Notes: generated by a model not told the origin, from the letters alone. Counted from the first letter of the stretch, positions 47,682 through 57,233 are shown. The stretch is 64,000 bases of DNA from Paenibacillus sp. PCH8 (GCF_002968835.1 NZ_PKQK01000001.1:1922001-1986000); one strand, 5' to 3'. Numbers and translations: made by a program.

Positions 47682-50600
47682 GTGGTCTCAGGAAAAAGAA
47701 AAAGCAGTTTTTACTTATGGACTGTCCGTCTACTAGTATTTATGCTGGTATTCGGTCAGTTTGGTGTGTACGGGGGGAACCGGGCACATGCCGCAATAGG
47801 AAGCGGGATAGTCTCATCAAGTAATGATTACCAATATGTGTTGACCAACAACAACGGCCAACTACAGGTGAACCAAAAATTAGTTAAACTGAGTTGGGCA
47901 AGATCATACGAGATTTCAACATCAGGCTATTCTTTTAGGAGAAGTCAATCGATCAATGGGGCAGCAGAGGACATAACCAAGATTTCATTTGGCTCCTACA
48001 CATCTACTTATGCCGGCAAAGTTACCAATGCTTTTATCATCGACTTTGCAGAGGTATGGGAGTATTACACGACTATGGAATACAGACAATCCGGAACTAA
48101 TGTTGGTGTATGGAATAATTCCACGGTTGATGAGTTTGGAATGACTACGCCAAGATATGTGCAAAGCTATGAGGCTACACAGTTAAGTCTTGTGATTAAC
48201 GCCGATACAGGAGCGGTAGTAGATTTTGTATCCAACCTGAATCCGTATTATATACGAAAAGCAGAATCATTCAGTTTTGTAAAAGAGCCGGGGACAACAC
48301 AGCCTATTACTACGGCTCCAGCAGTTCCAGCTAATTTGGCGGCTGACGCCAATGATGTAGCTATTAATCTCAAGTGGTCTGCTACTCCACAAGCTGTCCA
48401 ATATGAGATTGAAGAGAATGGTGTAGTCAAAGGACCTTTCTACGGAATCAATTATACAAGTTCTTCACTTAAACCAAATACTACATACACCTATAGAGTA
48501 CGTGGAATCAACCGACTAGGGGCTAGTGAGTGGAGTGAGCCGATTGCAGTAACAACCTTGCTTGAGAAACCTGTTTTGGCCGTAACGTCTGAGGAAGGCA
48601 AGAATACGATTCAGTGGATGGCGGTTGAGTTTGCAGATCGCTACCAGTTGCAGATTGATGGTGGTGCACCAATTGAATTAGGAAACGTAACTTCTTATGT
48701 GCATGAAGGGCTTGAAGCGAATTCAACGCATACCTATGTGCTAAAAGCCTTCTCGGCTAATAATGAGAGTGCGTGGAGTAAAATGGTGAGTCAGTTAACA
48801 GTACCTGATCGTACAGACGGGTTGAAGGTTACTGATGCTACATTTAATAAACTAACCGTAGCTTGGACTGCAGTAAAGGGTGCTACCGGATATGATTTGG
48901 AGATTGATGGCACTAATGTTGCAGTAACTGGCACCACATATAGTAAAACCGGACTTACAGCCAATACAGAGTACACATTTAGAATCAGACCTAAAAATGC
49001 TGGTGGTGCAGGAAGCTGGAGTGATGTAACTACAGGAATCACCCAGATGAGTACACCCGTTATTCAGTCCAACCCCTCACAAGAAGAAGTTGTTCTCATC
49101 TGGTCACCAGTTAATGGTGCAACGTCATATGAAGTTGAGGCTGATGGCGTTGTCATTGGAGATATATCAGATTCAATCTATACACACACGGGACTCAAAC
49201 CTGGAACGGCACATAAGTATCGTGTACGAGCTATAAGTGATAATAACAATAGCGCATGGTCGGCAGTAAAATCACAAAATACGTTGCCTGATTCCGTTAA
49301 TGGATTAGTGATTAGTGCAGCAACCAACGCAGCTATTACTCTGAAATGGACAGCAGTAACCGGAGCAACGGGATATGACCTCGAGATCGATGGAACAGTT
49401 GTCCCAGTAACAGGAGTGACCTACACGAAGAGTGGTCTTGCAGCAAACACAGATCACACTTTCCGTATTCGTTCGAAGAATACTGCTGGTGTAGGAGCTT
49501 GGAGCGAACCCATCAATGGAACGACACTCTTAAATACACCTGCACTAAAAGCAGCATCGGAAGAATTAGCAATCAACCTAACTTGGGCAGCTATTGCTGA
49601 TGCGACTAAGTATGAGATTGAGGCTGACGGAGTAGTGGTAGCAATGGTAGAAGAACCTAGTTATAGCCATACAGCACTGCTGCCAGGAACGGCCCATAAA
49701 TATCGCATTCGTGCGTTGACGGATACCAATACAAGTGCGTGGACAGCAACCCTCACCCAGAGCACGATCCCTGCCTCCGTTACAGGATTAACAGTTAGCT
49801 CGGCTACGAACGTAGCCATTGCATTGAAATGGACAGCAGTAACCGGAGCCACGGGATACGATCTGGAGATCAATGGAACGGTTGTCCCAGTAACGGGAGT
49901 AGCTTATACGAAGAGTGGTCTTGCAGCAAACACAGATCACACTTTCCGTATTCGTTCGAAGAATGCTGCCGGTGTAGGGGCTTGGAGTGAATTGATCAGT
50001 GGAACGACACTTTTGAATACACCGTTACTAAAAGCAGCATCGGAAGAAACGGCAGTTAACCTAACTTGGGCAGCTATTGCTGATGCGACCAAGTATGAGA
50101 TTGAGGCCGACGGAGTAGTGGTGGCAACAGTAGAAGAGCCTAGCTTCACCCATACATCATTGCTGCCAGGAACAGCCCATAAATATCGCATTCGTGCGTT
50201 GACGGAGAACAACACGAGTGCATGGACAGCAATCCTGACGCAAAGCACGATCCCTGCCTCTGTTACAGGATTAACGGTTAGCTCAGCTACGAATGTAGCC
50301 ATTGCATTGAAATGGACAGCAGTGACGGGAGCAACGGGATATGATCTGGAGATCGATGGAACGGTTGTCCCAGTAACGGGAGTAGCTTATACGAAGAGTG
50401 GTCTTACAGCGAACACAGATCATACTTTCCGTATTCGCTCGAAAAATGCTGCCGGTTTAGGGGCGTGGAGTGAGTTGATCAGTGGAATAACACTTCTAAA
50501 TACACCGGTATTAAAAGCAACATCAGAAGAAACTGCAATTAACCTAACTTGGGCAGCCATTGCTGATGCGACAAAGTATGAGATTGAGGCTGACGGAGTA

Positions 50601-51710
50601 GTGGTAGCAACGGTAGAAGAACCTAGCTATAGCCATGCAGCACTACTGCCAGGAACGGCCCATAAATATCGTATTCGTGCATTGACGGAGACCAATACGA
50701 GTGCATGGACAGCAGTACTGACCCAAAGCACTATACCTGCAACAGTTAACGGTCTCATGTTAAATACAGCTACACCTGTTGCTATCTCAATGAAATGGAA
50801 TCCTGCTACAGGTGCTACCGCTTATGATTTGGAAATTGACGGTGTTGTAATTGCTGTGAGTGGAGTTGCATATACGAAAAGTAGTCTTCTAGCCAATACG
50901 GATCACACCTTCCGTATTCGTGCCAAAAATGCTGCCGGCATCGGTAGCTGGAGTGAAATCGTAACTGCCTCGACCCAATTAAATGTACCAACAACGCTGA
51001 AAGCTATACCTGAAGAAACGGCAGTTACGCTGACTTGGAATGAAGTTGCTGGTGCAACAAAATATGAGATAGAAGCAGATGGCATAGTCGTTGCTACTGT
51101 GAGTGATCTCTTGTATGTTCACAATGGAGTGCCTGGTGGTACCATTCATAAATATCGTGTTCGTGCCCTGACCGACACTAATGTGAGTGCATGGACAGCA
51201 TTAGTGTCCCAAACTACGTTACCAGCGAGTGTCTCAGGTTTGACTATTAATTCTGCAACCACAGCGGCGATCGCGCTAAGATGGGGTGCCGTAACTGGAG
51301 CTACCGGTTATGAACTTGAGATTGATGGTACGGTGGTTGCCGTGAGTGGAGTTGCTTATACGAAGAGCGGACTTGCACCAAACACGGAACATACCTTCCG
51401 AATTCGTGCCAAAAACGCTTCCGGTGCGGGAGCCTGGAGTGAGATCCTAACGGGAACGACTCAATTAACCACACCTGCGCTGAAGGGAACCTCGGACAGA
51501 ACGAACGTTAATCTGACGTGGGACACTGTAGCTGGAGCTTCGTCTTACGAAATTGAAGCGGATGGGCAAATTGTGGCGGTTTTCAGTGATGCAATGTTTG
51601 TTCATTCCGATCTGCTACCGTCCAGTTTGCACAAATATCGGATTCGGGCATTAAATGATCAGAACACGAGCGTTTGGTCTTCTGTTCTAAGTATTAGAAC
51701 ATTGAATTAA
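47682..51710 (+). CDS. Giant exported fibronectin type III repeat protein (1342 aa)
   Basis: Start GTG 47682 with AGGGGAG at 47668-47674. Signal peptide (hydrophobic FYLWTVRLLVFMLVFG, then RAHA-AIG). After about 190 residues of unassigned N-terminal domain come about 14 Fn3 modules of some 80 residues, alternating two subtypes (A: TPxLKAxSEETAINLTWAAI; B: PASVTGLTVSSATNVAIALK). Modules from about 49,300 to 50,750 are nearly identical at DNA level with a period of about 483 bases for the A+B pair. No LPXTG or SLH anchor. It interrupts the comFC-yvyF junction conserved in Bacillus, so it is a lineage-specific insertion. Function probably adhesion or matrix; unproven. Confidence 0.9.
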   Translation: MVSGKRKSSFYLWTVRLLVFMLVFGQFGVYGGNRAHAAIGSGIVSSSNDYQYVLTNNNGQLQVNQKLVKLSWARSYEISTSGYSFRRSQSINGAAEDITKISFGSYTSTYAGKVTNAFIIDFAEVWEYYTTMEYRQSGTNVGVWNNSTVDEFGMTTPRYVQSYEATQLSLVINADTGAVVDFVSNLNPYYIRKAESFSFVKEPGTTQPITTAPAVPANLAADANDVAINLKWSATPQAVQYEIEENGVVKGPFYGINYTSSSLKPNTTYTYRVRGINRLGASEWSEPIAVTTLLEKPVLAVTSEEGKNTIQWMAVEFADRYQLQIDGGAPIELGNVTSYVHEGLEANSTHTYVLKAFSANNESAWSKMVSQLTVPDRTDGLKVTDATFNKLTVAWTAVKGATGYDLEIDGTNVAVTGTTYSKTGLTANTEYTFRIRPKNAGGAGSWSDVTTGITQMSTPVIQSNPSQEEVVLIWSPVNGATSYEVEADGVVIGDISDSIYTHTGLKPGTAHKYRVRAISDNNNSAWSAVKSQNTLPDSVNGLVISAATNAAITLKWTAVTGATGYDLEIDGTVVPVTGVTYTKSGLAANTDHTFRIRSKNTAGVGAWSEPINGTTLLNTPALKAASEELAINLTWAAIADATKYEIEADGVVVAMVEEPSYSHTALLPGTAHKYRIRALTDTNTSAWTATLTQSTIPASVTGLTVSSATNVAIALKWTAVTGATGYDLEINGTVVPVTGVAYTKSGLAANTDHTFRIRSKNAAGVGAWSELISGTTLLNTPLLKAASEETAVNLTWAAIADATKYEIEADGVVVATVEEPSFTHTSLLPGTAHKYRIRALTENNTSAWTAILTQSTIPASVTGLTVSSATNVAIALKWTAVTGATGYDLEIDGTVVPVTGVAYTKSGLTANTDHTFRIRSKNAAGLGAWSELISGITLLNTPVLKATSEETAINLTWAAIADATKYEIEADGVVVATVEEPSYSHAALLPGTAHKYRIRALTETNTSAWTAVLTQSTIPATVNGLMLNTATPVAISMKWNPATGATAYDLEIDGVVIAVSGVAYTKSSLLANTDHTFRIRAKNAAGIGSWSEIVTASTQLNVPTTLKAIPEETAVTLTWNEVAGATKYEIEADGIVVATVSDLLYVHNGVPGGTIHKYRVRALTDTNVSAWTALVSQTTLPASVSGLTINSATTAAIALRWGAVTGATGYELEIDGTVVAVSGVAYTKSGLAPNTEHTFRIRAKNASGAGAWSEILTGTTQLTTPALKGTSDRTNVNLTWDTVAGASSYEIEADGQIVAVFSDAMFVHSDLLPSSLHKYRIRALNDQNTSVWSSVLSIRTLN

Positions 51711-51721
51711 TGATGTAGAGT

Positions 51722-51768
51722 GGGGGAACCGGATTGCGTATATATGCATTCTGTTCCCCCTTTTGTTT
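51722..51768 (+). terminator. Rho-independent terminator after the Fn3 gene
   Basis: GGGGGAAC (51722-51729) pairs with GTTCCCCC (51753-51760), followed by TTTTG. Confidence 0.85.
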
Positions 51769-51859
51769 TGTAAATAGACTATGGCTTCATATGAGAAAAT
51801 AAGGTAATGTATACTTATTATCTATACGGAAAAGGAAATTTGAGAGGGGTGTTTTAGCG

Positions 51860-52264
51860 ATGAATCTGGGTAATTGTCCTCGCTGTGGAAGATTATATGC
51901 ATTGAATTTTCGAGATGTATGCTCGAACTGTATCAAGGAAATAGAAGCTGAATATCAGATTTGTGTAGATTACTTGCGTGAGAATAAGGGCTCTAACATA
52001 CAGGAACTGTCCGATGCAACAGAAGTTTCAATTAAAACCATTACCAAGTTTATCCGAGAGGGACGGATTTCCATCGAAAACGCCCCGAATATGATGTATC
52101 CTTGTGAAGTATGTGGAACGTTGATTCGTGAAGGGCATATGTGTGACTCCTGCCGTCATCGTTTGACGAAAGATTTGTCTGGGGCAGCTCGCGAAGTAGG
52201 CCAGAAGGATAACAACAATATAGGCGGACGAACCTACAATGCTGTCGACAAACTGCGCGATTAG
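51860..52264 (+). CDS. yvyF: Flagellar operon protein YvyF (TIGR03826 family)
   Basis: 134 residues, of the size and motif pattern of YvyF, a small flagellar-operon protein of uncertain role. N-terminal zinc ribbon (CPRCG, CSNC), a central helix-turn-helix-like segment (NIQELSDATEVSIKTITKFI) and a second Cys cluster (CEVCG, CDSC). The combination of two zinc clusters around an HTH suggests a regulator, but this is inference. It begins the conserved yvyF-flgM-flgN-flgK-flgL series. Confidence 0.92.
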   Translation: MNLGNCPRCGRLYALNFRDVCSNCIKEIEAEYQICVDYLRENKGSNIQELSDATEVSIKTITKFIREGRISIENAPNMMYPCEVCGTLIREGHMCDSCRHRLTKDLSGAAREVGQKDNNNIGGRTYNAVDKLRD

Positions 52265-52316
52265 TAGGAACGAGGTCTTAAATACGAATAATGCTATAAC
52301 AAATGTTTTGAAACGT

Positions 52317-52351
52317 ACCGATAAACTTATTAAAGATTATCGGTTTTTTTA
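52317..52351 (+). terminator. Terminator-like hairpin after yvyF
   Basis: ACCGATAA (52317-52324) pairs with TTATCGGT (52337-52344), followed by a run of T. It separates yvyF from flgM and may attenuate the operon. Confidence 0.8.
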
Positions 52352-52439
52352 TTTTCCTAATTATTTTGATAACATAAAGCTAAAGTAAGAAAAACGTATA
52401 TTGTCGTAAAACCCTAATGTGGAAGGAAGTGCAAGTTAA

Positions 52440-52724
52440 ATGAAAATCAATGAACCCAGTAGAATTGGCGCCATCAATTCATATCAGAGGAACGTTGAAT
52501 CCAATCAGCAGGCTGATGCCAAGAAGAGCCGCCGTAAGGACGAAGTATCCATTTCTCCGGAGGCGATGAAGATGCTTGAGGAACAAGGACGCACACAAGA
52601 TGCAGGACGCGTACAACGGATACAAGAACTGAAAGAACAGGTCAGTTCGGGAACGTATCAGGTAGATAGTAGCAAGCTTGCTGATAAGCTGCTGCCGTAT
52701 TTTAAGTCTTTTGATAAGGAATAG
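52440..52724 (+). CDS. flgM: Anti-sigma factor FlgM
   Basis: Negative regulator that binds sigma-D until the hook is complete. 94 residues, charged and mostly disordered N-terminus, with the family pattern VSISPEAMKMLEE and the C-terminal helix RIQELKEQVSSGTYQVDS followed by SKLADKLLPYF, the sigma-binding part. GGAAGGAAG at about 52421-52429 is the ribosome site. The gene is followed after 11 bases by flgN. Confidence 0.95.
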   Translation: MKINEPSRIGAINSYQRNVESNQQADAKKSRRKDEVSISPEAMKMLEEQGRTQDAGRVQRIQELKEQVSSGTYQVDSSKLADKLLPYFKSFDKE

Positions 52725-52735
52725 GTGATCACGTA

Positions 52736-53239
52736 ATGGCAGCACTGGACAGATTAATTGCAGTTTTGCAGCAAATGGAACAAAGTCACCGCGATATGCT
52801 GGCACTCAGCGAGAACAAGAGGCAGGTCATCGTCAAGAACGATGTAGACCAACTCATTGCCGTCATGAATAAGGAATCCAAGTTTATGAAACAGCAAGAG
52901 CCGCTTGAAAGTGAACGACAAAGCGCTGTTCATGAACTGCTTCAGGAGCGTGGGATCAAGTCCATGCTGAATCTGAACATTACCGAGATTTCCAAGCTGA
53001 TCTTTGATCCGGCTGATAAACAGCGATTGCTTGAAGTCCAGAAGAAGCTGGCGGGAACACTACAGGAACTGAAAGAAATTAATCAATTGAATCAAAAGCT
53101 TATCGAGCAATCGTTGATGTTTATTGATCTTTCAATGGACATTTTTGCTACAAGACCAGAACAGGATGCCACCTATCAGCATCCTGCTGATAAGAACGGC
53201 AATCCAGGGCGAATCGGTCTGTTTGACACGCGTGCCTGA
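52736..53239 (+). CDS. flgN: Flagellar export chaperone FlgN
   Basis: Chaperone for the hook-filament junction proteins FlgK and FlgL. 167 residues, mostly helical with long charged helices (LDRLIAVLQQMEQSHRDMLA, EISKLIFDPADKQRLLEVQK), typical of the FlgN/YvyG family. It sits between flgM and flgK as in B. subtilis. Confidence 0.92.
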   Translation: MAALDRLIAVLQQMEQSHRDMLALSENKRQVIVKNDVDQLIAVMNKESKFMKQQEPLESERQSAVHELLQERGIKSMLNLNITEISKLIFDPADKQRLLEVQKKLAGTLQELKEINQLNQKLIEQSLMFIDLSMDIFATRPEQDATYQHPADKNGNPGRIGLFDTRA

Positions 53240-53258
53240 TTAATTAGGGGGAAACCAG

Positions 53259-54815
53259 GTGACATCTACATTTCATTCAATCGAAACGGCTAAACGCAGT
53301 TTGTTCACTCAGACGACAGCTCTTAGCACAACAGGCCACAACATAGCCAATGCCAACACGGAAGGCTACTCACGCCAAAAGGTAAACATGCAGGCATCCA
53401 TTCCCATGGAGCCGTTTGCATTTCTGCATAGCACAATACCAGGACAGCTTGGTACTGGGGTAGAGTTCGACTCCATTACCCGTGTGCGCGAGAAATTCCT
53501 GGATGACCAATATCGCAATGAGAATACCAACTTCGGGAGTTGGTCCATTCAACGAGATACACTTGAGAAACTTGAGGCTATTGTAAACGAACCATCAAAC
53601 ACTGGTTTTCGAACCGTTATGGATAACTTCTACAAATCATGGTCAGACCTGAGCAAGAATCCTGAGGATGTTACGGCACGTAAGATCGTCAAAGAAACAA
53701 CCCTTGCTCTTACCGATGCGATGAATCAAATTAGCCGTCAACTGGATGCACTCAGTCAGGATCTGGACAGTAACATTGCTGTGAAAGGCAATGAAATTCA
53801 GGGCTACCTGGGTAACATTGCGAACCTTAATAGTGCTATTGTAAAAGTCGAGTCACTTGGCGACAATGCCAACGATTTACGTGACCAACGTGATCTGATG
53901 ACAGACAAGTTGTCCAAAATCATGAACGTTACTGTTACGGATTCTCCGCAAGGATACCAAGTTCAGATGAATGGTCAGGCACTTGTCACAGGCGGTGCGG
54001 TACAAGTAGCGGTAGATCCTGCTTTTCTGAATGCTGCTTATACAGCAGGTACGCTCACTAACGGCGAGGTCCACGGCATGATCAAGTCTAGAGACACTTT
54101 GGTGACTGACTATCAGAAACAAATGGATGACTTAGCCAATACGCTTGCCAACGGTGATATTGAGATCACCCTTCCTGCGGGTTCTGTCTTGCCAGATAAT
54201 ACTGTACTGGATGGAGTTACATACACAGGTGCAGCACGAACGCTAGCAACAGACCTGAAAGTTACAGTCAAAGGCCTGAATGGATTGCATCAGCTTGGAT
54301 ACAGCATGGACGGAACTAATTCGCCCGGAGTACCTTTCTTTACAGCAGCGGGTGGTGGAACAGCCATTACAGCTGGCAATATTTCATTGAATGCTGATAT
54401 TGTAGCTGACCCGAATAAAATTGCAACCTCGCTCCGAACCACTACGGATTCTTCAGGAGCAGAAACAGTAATCAAAGGAAACAATACACTGGCTAATCTG
54501 CTGGCTAACCTGAAGGATACTCCAATGAAATCCGTGGATGGATTGCGGAATGCAACGATTGGTGCTCAGTTTAGTGCGATCGTTGGACAGTTGGGAGTTC
54601 AATCTCAAGAGGCGGCACGTCAGACTTCTAATTCCGAGTTCCTCGTAGAACAAGTGAACACTCGCCGTCAATCAGTCAGTGGTGTTTCTTTGGATGAAGA
54701 AATGGCTAATATGATCAAATTCCAACATGCTTACAGTGCTTCTGCACGTTTTATGACGACATATGACCAATTACTCGAAAAATTAATTAACTCTACCGGC
54801 GTAGTAGGCAGATAA
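53259..54815 (+). CDS. flgK: Flagellar hook-associated protein 1
   Basis: First junction protein between hook and filament, exported through the flagellum. 518 residues. N-terminal rod-like motif (TTALSTTGHNIANANTEGYS) and C-terminal D0 helix (VSLDEEMANMIKFQHAYSAS) are both present. The start is GTG 53259 with GGGGGAAA at about 53247-53254. The central region is the exposed, variable domain. Confidence 0.97.
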   Translation: MTSTFHSIETAKRSLFTQTTALSTTGHNIANANTEGYSRQKVNMQASIPMEPFAFLHSTIPGQLGTGVEFDSITRVREKFLDDQYRNENTNFGSWSIQRDTLEKLEAIVNEPSNTGFRTVMDNFYKSWSDLSKNPEDVTARKIVKETTLALTDAMNQISRQLDALSQDLDSNIAVKGNEIQGYLGNIANLNSAIVKVESLGDNANDLRDQRDLMTDKLSKIMNVTVTDSPQGYQVQMNGQALVTGGAVQVAVDPAFLNAAYTAGTLTNGEVHGMIKSRDTLVTDYQKQMDDLANTLANGDIEITLPAGSVLPDNTVLDGVTYTGAARTLATDLKVTVKGLNGLHQLGYSMDGTNSPGVPFFTAAGGGTAITAGNISLNADIVADPNKIATSLRTTTDSSGAETVIKGNNTLANLLANLKDTPMKSVDGLRNATIGAQFSAIVGQLGVQSQEAARQTSNSEFLVEQVNTRRQSVSGVSLDEEMANMIKFQHAYSASARFMTTYDQLLEKLINSTGVVGR

Positions 54816-54839
54816 TAGAAAGGAGTGACATAACAGACG

Positions 54840-55760
54840 ATGAGAATTACAAATAATATGTTGAGCTCGCAATTGATTCTTAACTTGAACCGTAATGCAC
54901 AACAGATGAATAGTACACAAACTCAACTGGCAACGGGACGGAAGATCAACAAACCTTCTGACGATCCGGTAGGGATTACGTACTCTCTTCGCTATCGTGC
55001 AGAACTTTCATCCAATGAACAGTATCAAAAGAATGTGGATAGCGCGGTATCGTGGTTGGATTTTAATGATACAGTTATGGATCAAGCAGGTAGCGTGGTT
55101 CAGCGGTTGAGAGAACTGACGGTCCAGGCAGCTACAGGGACTAACCCGCAATCTGCGCTTGATAGTATCAATGAAGAAGTGAAACAATTAAAAGCACAAC
55201 TTGTTGATATTTCAAACAGCACGTTGAATGGGAAGTATGTGTTTAATGGGGAAACCTATGATGTGAAGCCTTATGATTTCCCTACCAGTACTGACGGATC
55301 GTTCGATACAACAAATGCTGCTTCCGTTGTTACTGATTCGGGTAAAATTAATTTTATCGTGGGTGAGAGTATCCAACTCCCAATTAACGTAACCGGTAAT
55401 GAAGTGTTCGGTGACTCTACAGAAGCTGATAATCTATTTGTAATCTTTAATACGATTAGTCAGGCTCTCGCTAGTGGCGATCAAAAAGAAGTATCAAATC
55501 AGCTTGCAAACATTGATACTCGAACAAATAAGATGCTCGCAATCCGTGCGGAGATTGGTGCGAAAACCAATCGTGTGGAACTCATGCAAGGTAGATTAAG
55601 TGATCTTGAAGTGAACTTAACGGATTTGCAAGCAAAGGTTGAGGATGCAGATTACGCTGAGTTATCAATTAAGTCCAAAATTCAAGAAAATATATATAAT
55701 GCTTCCCTTTCCGCTGGTGCTAAAATTATATCCCAATCATTAGTTGATTTTCTTAGATAA
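54840..55760 (+). CDS. flgL: Flagellar hook-associated protein 3
   Basis: Second junction protein, flagellin-like. 306 residues. N-terminus RITNNMLSSQLILNLNRNAQ and the GRKINKPSDDPVGITYSLRY segment are FlgL hallmarks, as is the C-terminal coiled coil. AAAGGAG at 54819-54825 precedes the ATG; it starts 24 bases after flgK. Confidence 0.97.
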   Translation: MRITNNMLSSQLILNLNRNAQQMNSTQTQLATGRKINKPSDDPVGITYSLRYRAELSSNEQYQKNVDSAVSWLDFNDTVMDQAGSVVQRLRELTVQAATGTNPQSALDSINEEVKQLKAQLVDISNSTLNGKYVFNGETYDVKPYDFPTSTDGSFDTTNAASVVTDSGKINFIVGESIQLPINVTGNEVFGDSTEADNLFVIFNTISQALASGDQKEVSNQLANIDTRTNKMLAIRAEIGAKTNRVELMQGRLSDLEVNLTDLQAKVEDADYAELSIKSKIQENIYNASLSAGAKIISQSLVDFLR

Positions 55761-55778
55761 CAAAGGAGAGATCATCTG

Positions 55779-56348
55779 GTGAATACTCTTCCGGTCGTTC
55801 AAATTCAGACAACGCCCACGTTATTACATATCGATGCGGACATTGGTCAGTATTCGATTCGTCAGCCAAAGGCAGAGGTTCAGCTCCATACCAAGCCGGG
55901 TAAATTAACGATGCAAAGCCATGCAATAGAGTTGAACGTGGATCAGTCCAAGGCTTTTTCTGCCTATCATGGAGGGAATATGATCGATATGAATGCCCGA
56001 ATATATTCGGGTATTCAGCAATTATTCATGCAGAATATGGCTGAACGTGTGCAACAAGGGAATGATATGGCAGCCATCCACAAACCAGGTAATACCATTG
56101 CCAATATTGTAGGAACGAATTGGCAAGCTAAGCCGTTCCCAGAGACTCGCACGGCAGCTTCCTCTGATAATGTGGATGTCCGTGTGTTTACGCAAGCACC
56201 AGACATTCGCTTTGAAGCAGCGGAATCCGAGATGAATGTAATCGTGAACAAACCAGAGATTGAATATCAACGCGGTAAGTTGGATATTTATGTGCAGCAA
56301 TATGCTTCTATACAATATACTCCACCTACGATTGATATGGGATTATAA
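55779..56348 (+). CDS. yviE: DUF6470 family protein (YviE-like)
   Basis: 189 residues, cytoplasmic, without signal or membrane span. The start is GTG 55779. Repeated strand-like phrases with alternating pattern (IRQPKAEVQLHTKPGKLTMQ, FEAAESEMNVIVNKPEIEYQ) fit the DUF6470/YviE family. Position between flgL and fliW matches B. subtilis yviE. Role in motility is not established. Confidence 0.88.
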   Translation: MNTLPVVQIQTTPTLLHIDADIGQYSIRQPKAEVQLHTKPGKLTMQSHAIELNVDQSKAFSAYHGGNMIDMNARIYSGIQQLFMQNMAERVQQGNDMAAIHKPGNTIANIVGTNWQAKPFPETRTAASSDNVDVRVFTQAPDIRFEAAESEMNVIVNKPEIEYQRGKLDIYVQQYASIQYTPPTIDMGL

Positions 56349-56359
56349 GATATAATGTA

Positions 56360-56398
56360 GAGCTATAGACGGATGTAATACCCCGCTATAGCTTTTTT
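56360..56398 (+). terminator. Terminator-like hairpin between the yviE-like gene and fliW
   Basis: AGCTATAG (56361-56368) pairs with CTATAGCT (56386-56393), followed by TTTTT. It stands just upstream of the fliW ribosome site. Confidence 0.75.
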
Positions 56399-56414
56399 CT
56401 ATAAAATTATCGCC

Positions 56415-56432
56415 AAGGAGGCGTTTATTATT
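56415..56432 (+). promoter_or_regulatory. fliW ribosome binding site and probable ATT start codon
   Basis: A perfect AAGGAGG at 56415-56421 is followed by four in-frame ATT codons; the second, at 56430, has the best spacing (8 bases). There is no in-frame ATG, GTG or TTG near it. The next candidate, TTG at 56592, would drop 54 conserved residues. Confidence 0.65.
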
Positions 56433-56873
56433 ATTATTGAGACAAGTACATGGGGTGAAATTGAAGTAGATGAAAACAACACGTATCAATTTCCCAGAGG
56501 TCTACCTGGTTTTGAAAATGAAACTAGTTTTGCACTAATCCCTTGGGAAGACACACCATTCAGTTACTTACAATCATTAACGGAGAAAGAGTTGTCTTTC
56601 TTGGTAGTCAGTCCATTTGAGTTTAAACAGGATTATAGTTTTGAACTGAGTGAAGAAGATAAAGAAGAACTCAAAATCGAAGAAGATGTGGCCGTATATT
56701 CCATAGTCACTATACATTCAGATGTGACAAAATCAACGATGAATCTCTTAGCCCCTGTTATAATTAATCCTGCACATAGGGTGGGCAAGCAAGTTGTTCT
56801 TCAACAATCAGGTTATGTGACTAAACATCTCATATGGACAGAAGAAGCGACTTCGACGAAGGAGGGGGTCTGA
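56430..56873 (+). CDS. fliW: Flagellar assembly factor FliW
   Basis: FliW binds CsrA and flagellin; the partner switch controls hag translation. 147 residues from ATT 56430, giving an N-terminus read as M-I-I-E-T-S-T-W-G, in line with MIIDTKYHG in B. subtilis FliW, and the usual length (about 143). Conserved: [31 protein letters not shown], and [20 protein letters not shown]. If only ATG/GTG/TTG starts are allowed the gene would begin at TTG 56592 and lose its conserved N-terminal third. An unseen base error in the ATT run is the alternative. It ends one base before the csrA ATG, with the csrA ribosome site inside its 3' end. Confidence 0.9.
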   Translation: MIIETSTWGEIEVDENNTYQFPRGLPGFENETSFALIPWEDTPFSYLQSLTEKELSFLVVSPFEFKQDYSFELSEEDKEELKIEEDVAVYSIVTIHSDVTKSTMNLLAPVIINPAHRVGKQVVLQQSGYVTKHLIWTEEATSTKEGV

Positions 56874-56874
56874 A

Positions 56875-57120
56875 ATGTTAGTATTGTCACGTAAAAAAGG
56901 AGAATCTATTATCATTCAAGATAATATTGAGATAACTGTATTGGCAGTAGAAGGTGATACAGTACGGATCGGCATATCCGCCCCCAAGCACATTGATATT
57001 TTTCGGAAAGAGGTGTATGCATCTATTCAGGAGGCTAATCGAGAGTCCGCAACACCAGATGTTCCTAGTGTAAATGCTTTTATGAAATTGCTCCAAGGAA
57101 TCGAAAACAAAAAAAAATAA
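56875..57120 (+). CDS. csrA: Translational regulator CsrA
   Basis: RNA-binding repressor of hag translation. 81 residues. Core [20 protein letters not shown] and [19 protein letters not shown] are intact; the C-terminal tail (about residues 52-81) is longer than in short gamma-proteobacterial CsrA, as in B. subtilis. Starts one base after the fliW stop. GGAGGGGG upstream (about 56861-56868) is the ribosome site. Confidence 0.97.
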   Translation: MLVLSRKKGESIIIQDNIEITVLAVEGDTVRIGISAPKHIDIFRKEVYASIQEANRESATPDVPSVNAFMKLLQGIENKKK

Positions 57121-57138
57121 AAATATTCCAATTTACTA

Positions 57139-57166
57139 TAAACAGTTGTACTCTTCCTGTCGATAT
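57139..57166 (+). promoter_or_regulatory. Sigma-D-type promoter of hag
   Basis: TAAA at 57139-57142, a 16-bp gap, and GTCGATAT at 57159-57166 (7 of 8 to GCCGATAT). Predicted start near 57173, about 90 bases before the hag ATG. Confidence 0.75.
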
Positions 57167-57219
57167 ATAGTTTAGACGCTGCTTCGGCAGGGCGGCCGAC
57201 CTTAATGTCGCGGCGTTTA

Positions 57220-57233
57220 CCACAAGGATGTGG
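57220..57233 (+). promoter_or_regulatory. CsrA-binding hairpin in the hag leader
   Basis: CCACA-AGGA-TGTGG forms a perfect 5-bp stem with a GGA-containing loop, and the core ACAAGGATGT matches the published high-affinity CsrA consensus. A second GGA lies in the ribosome site GGGAGGAAA at about 57250-57258, as expected for dual-site binding. Confidence 0.75.
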
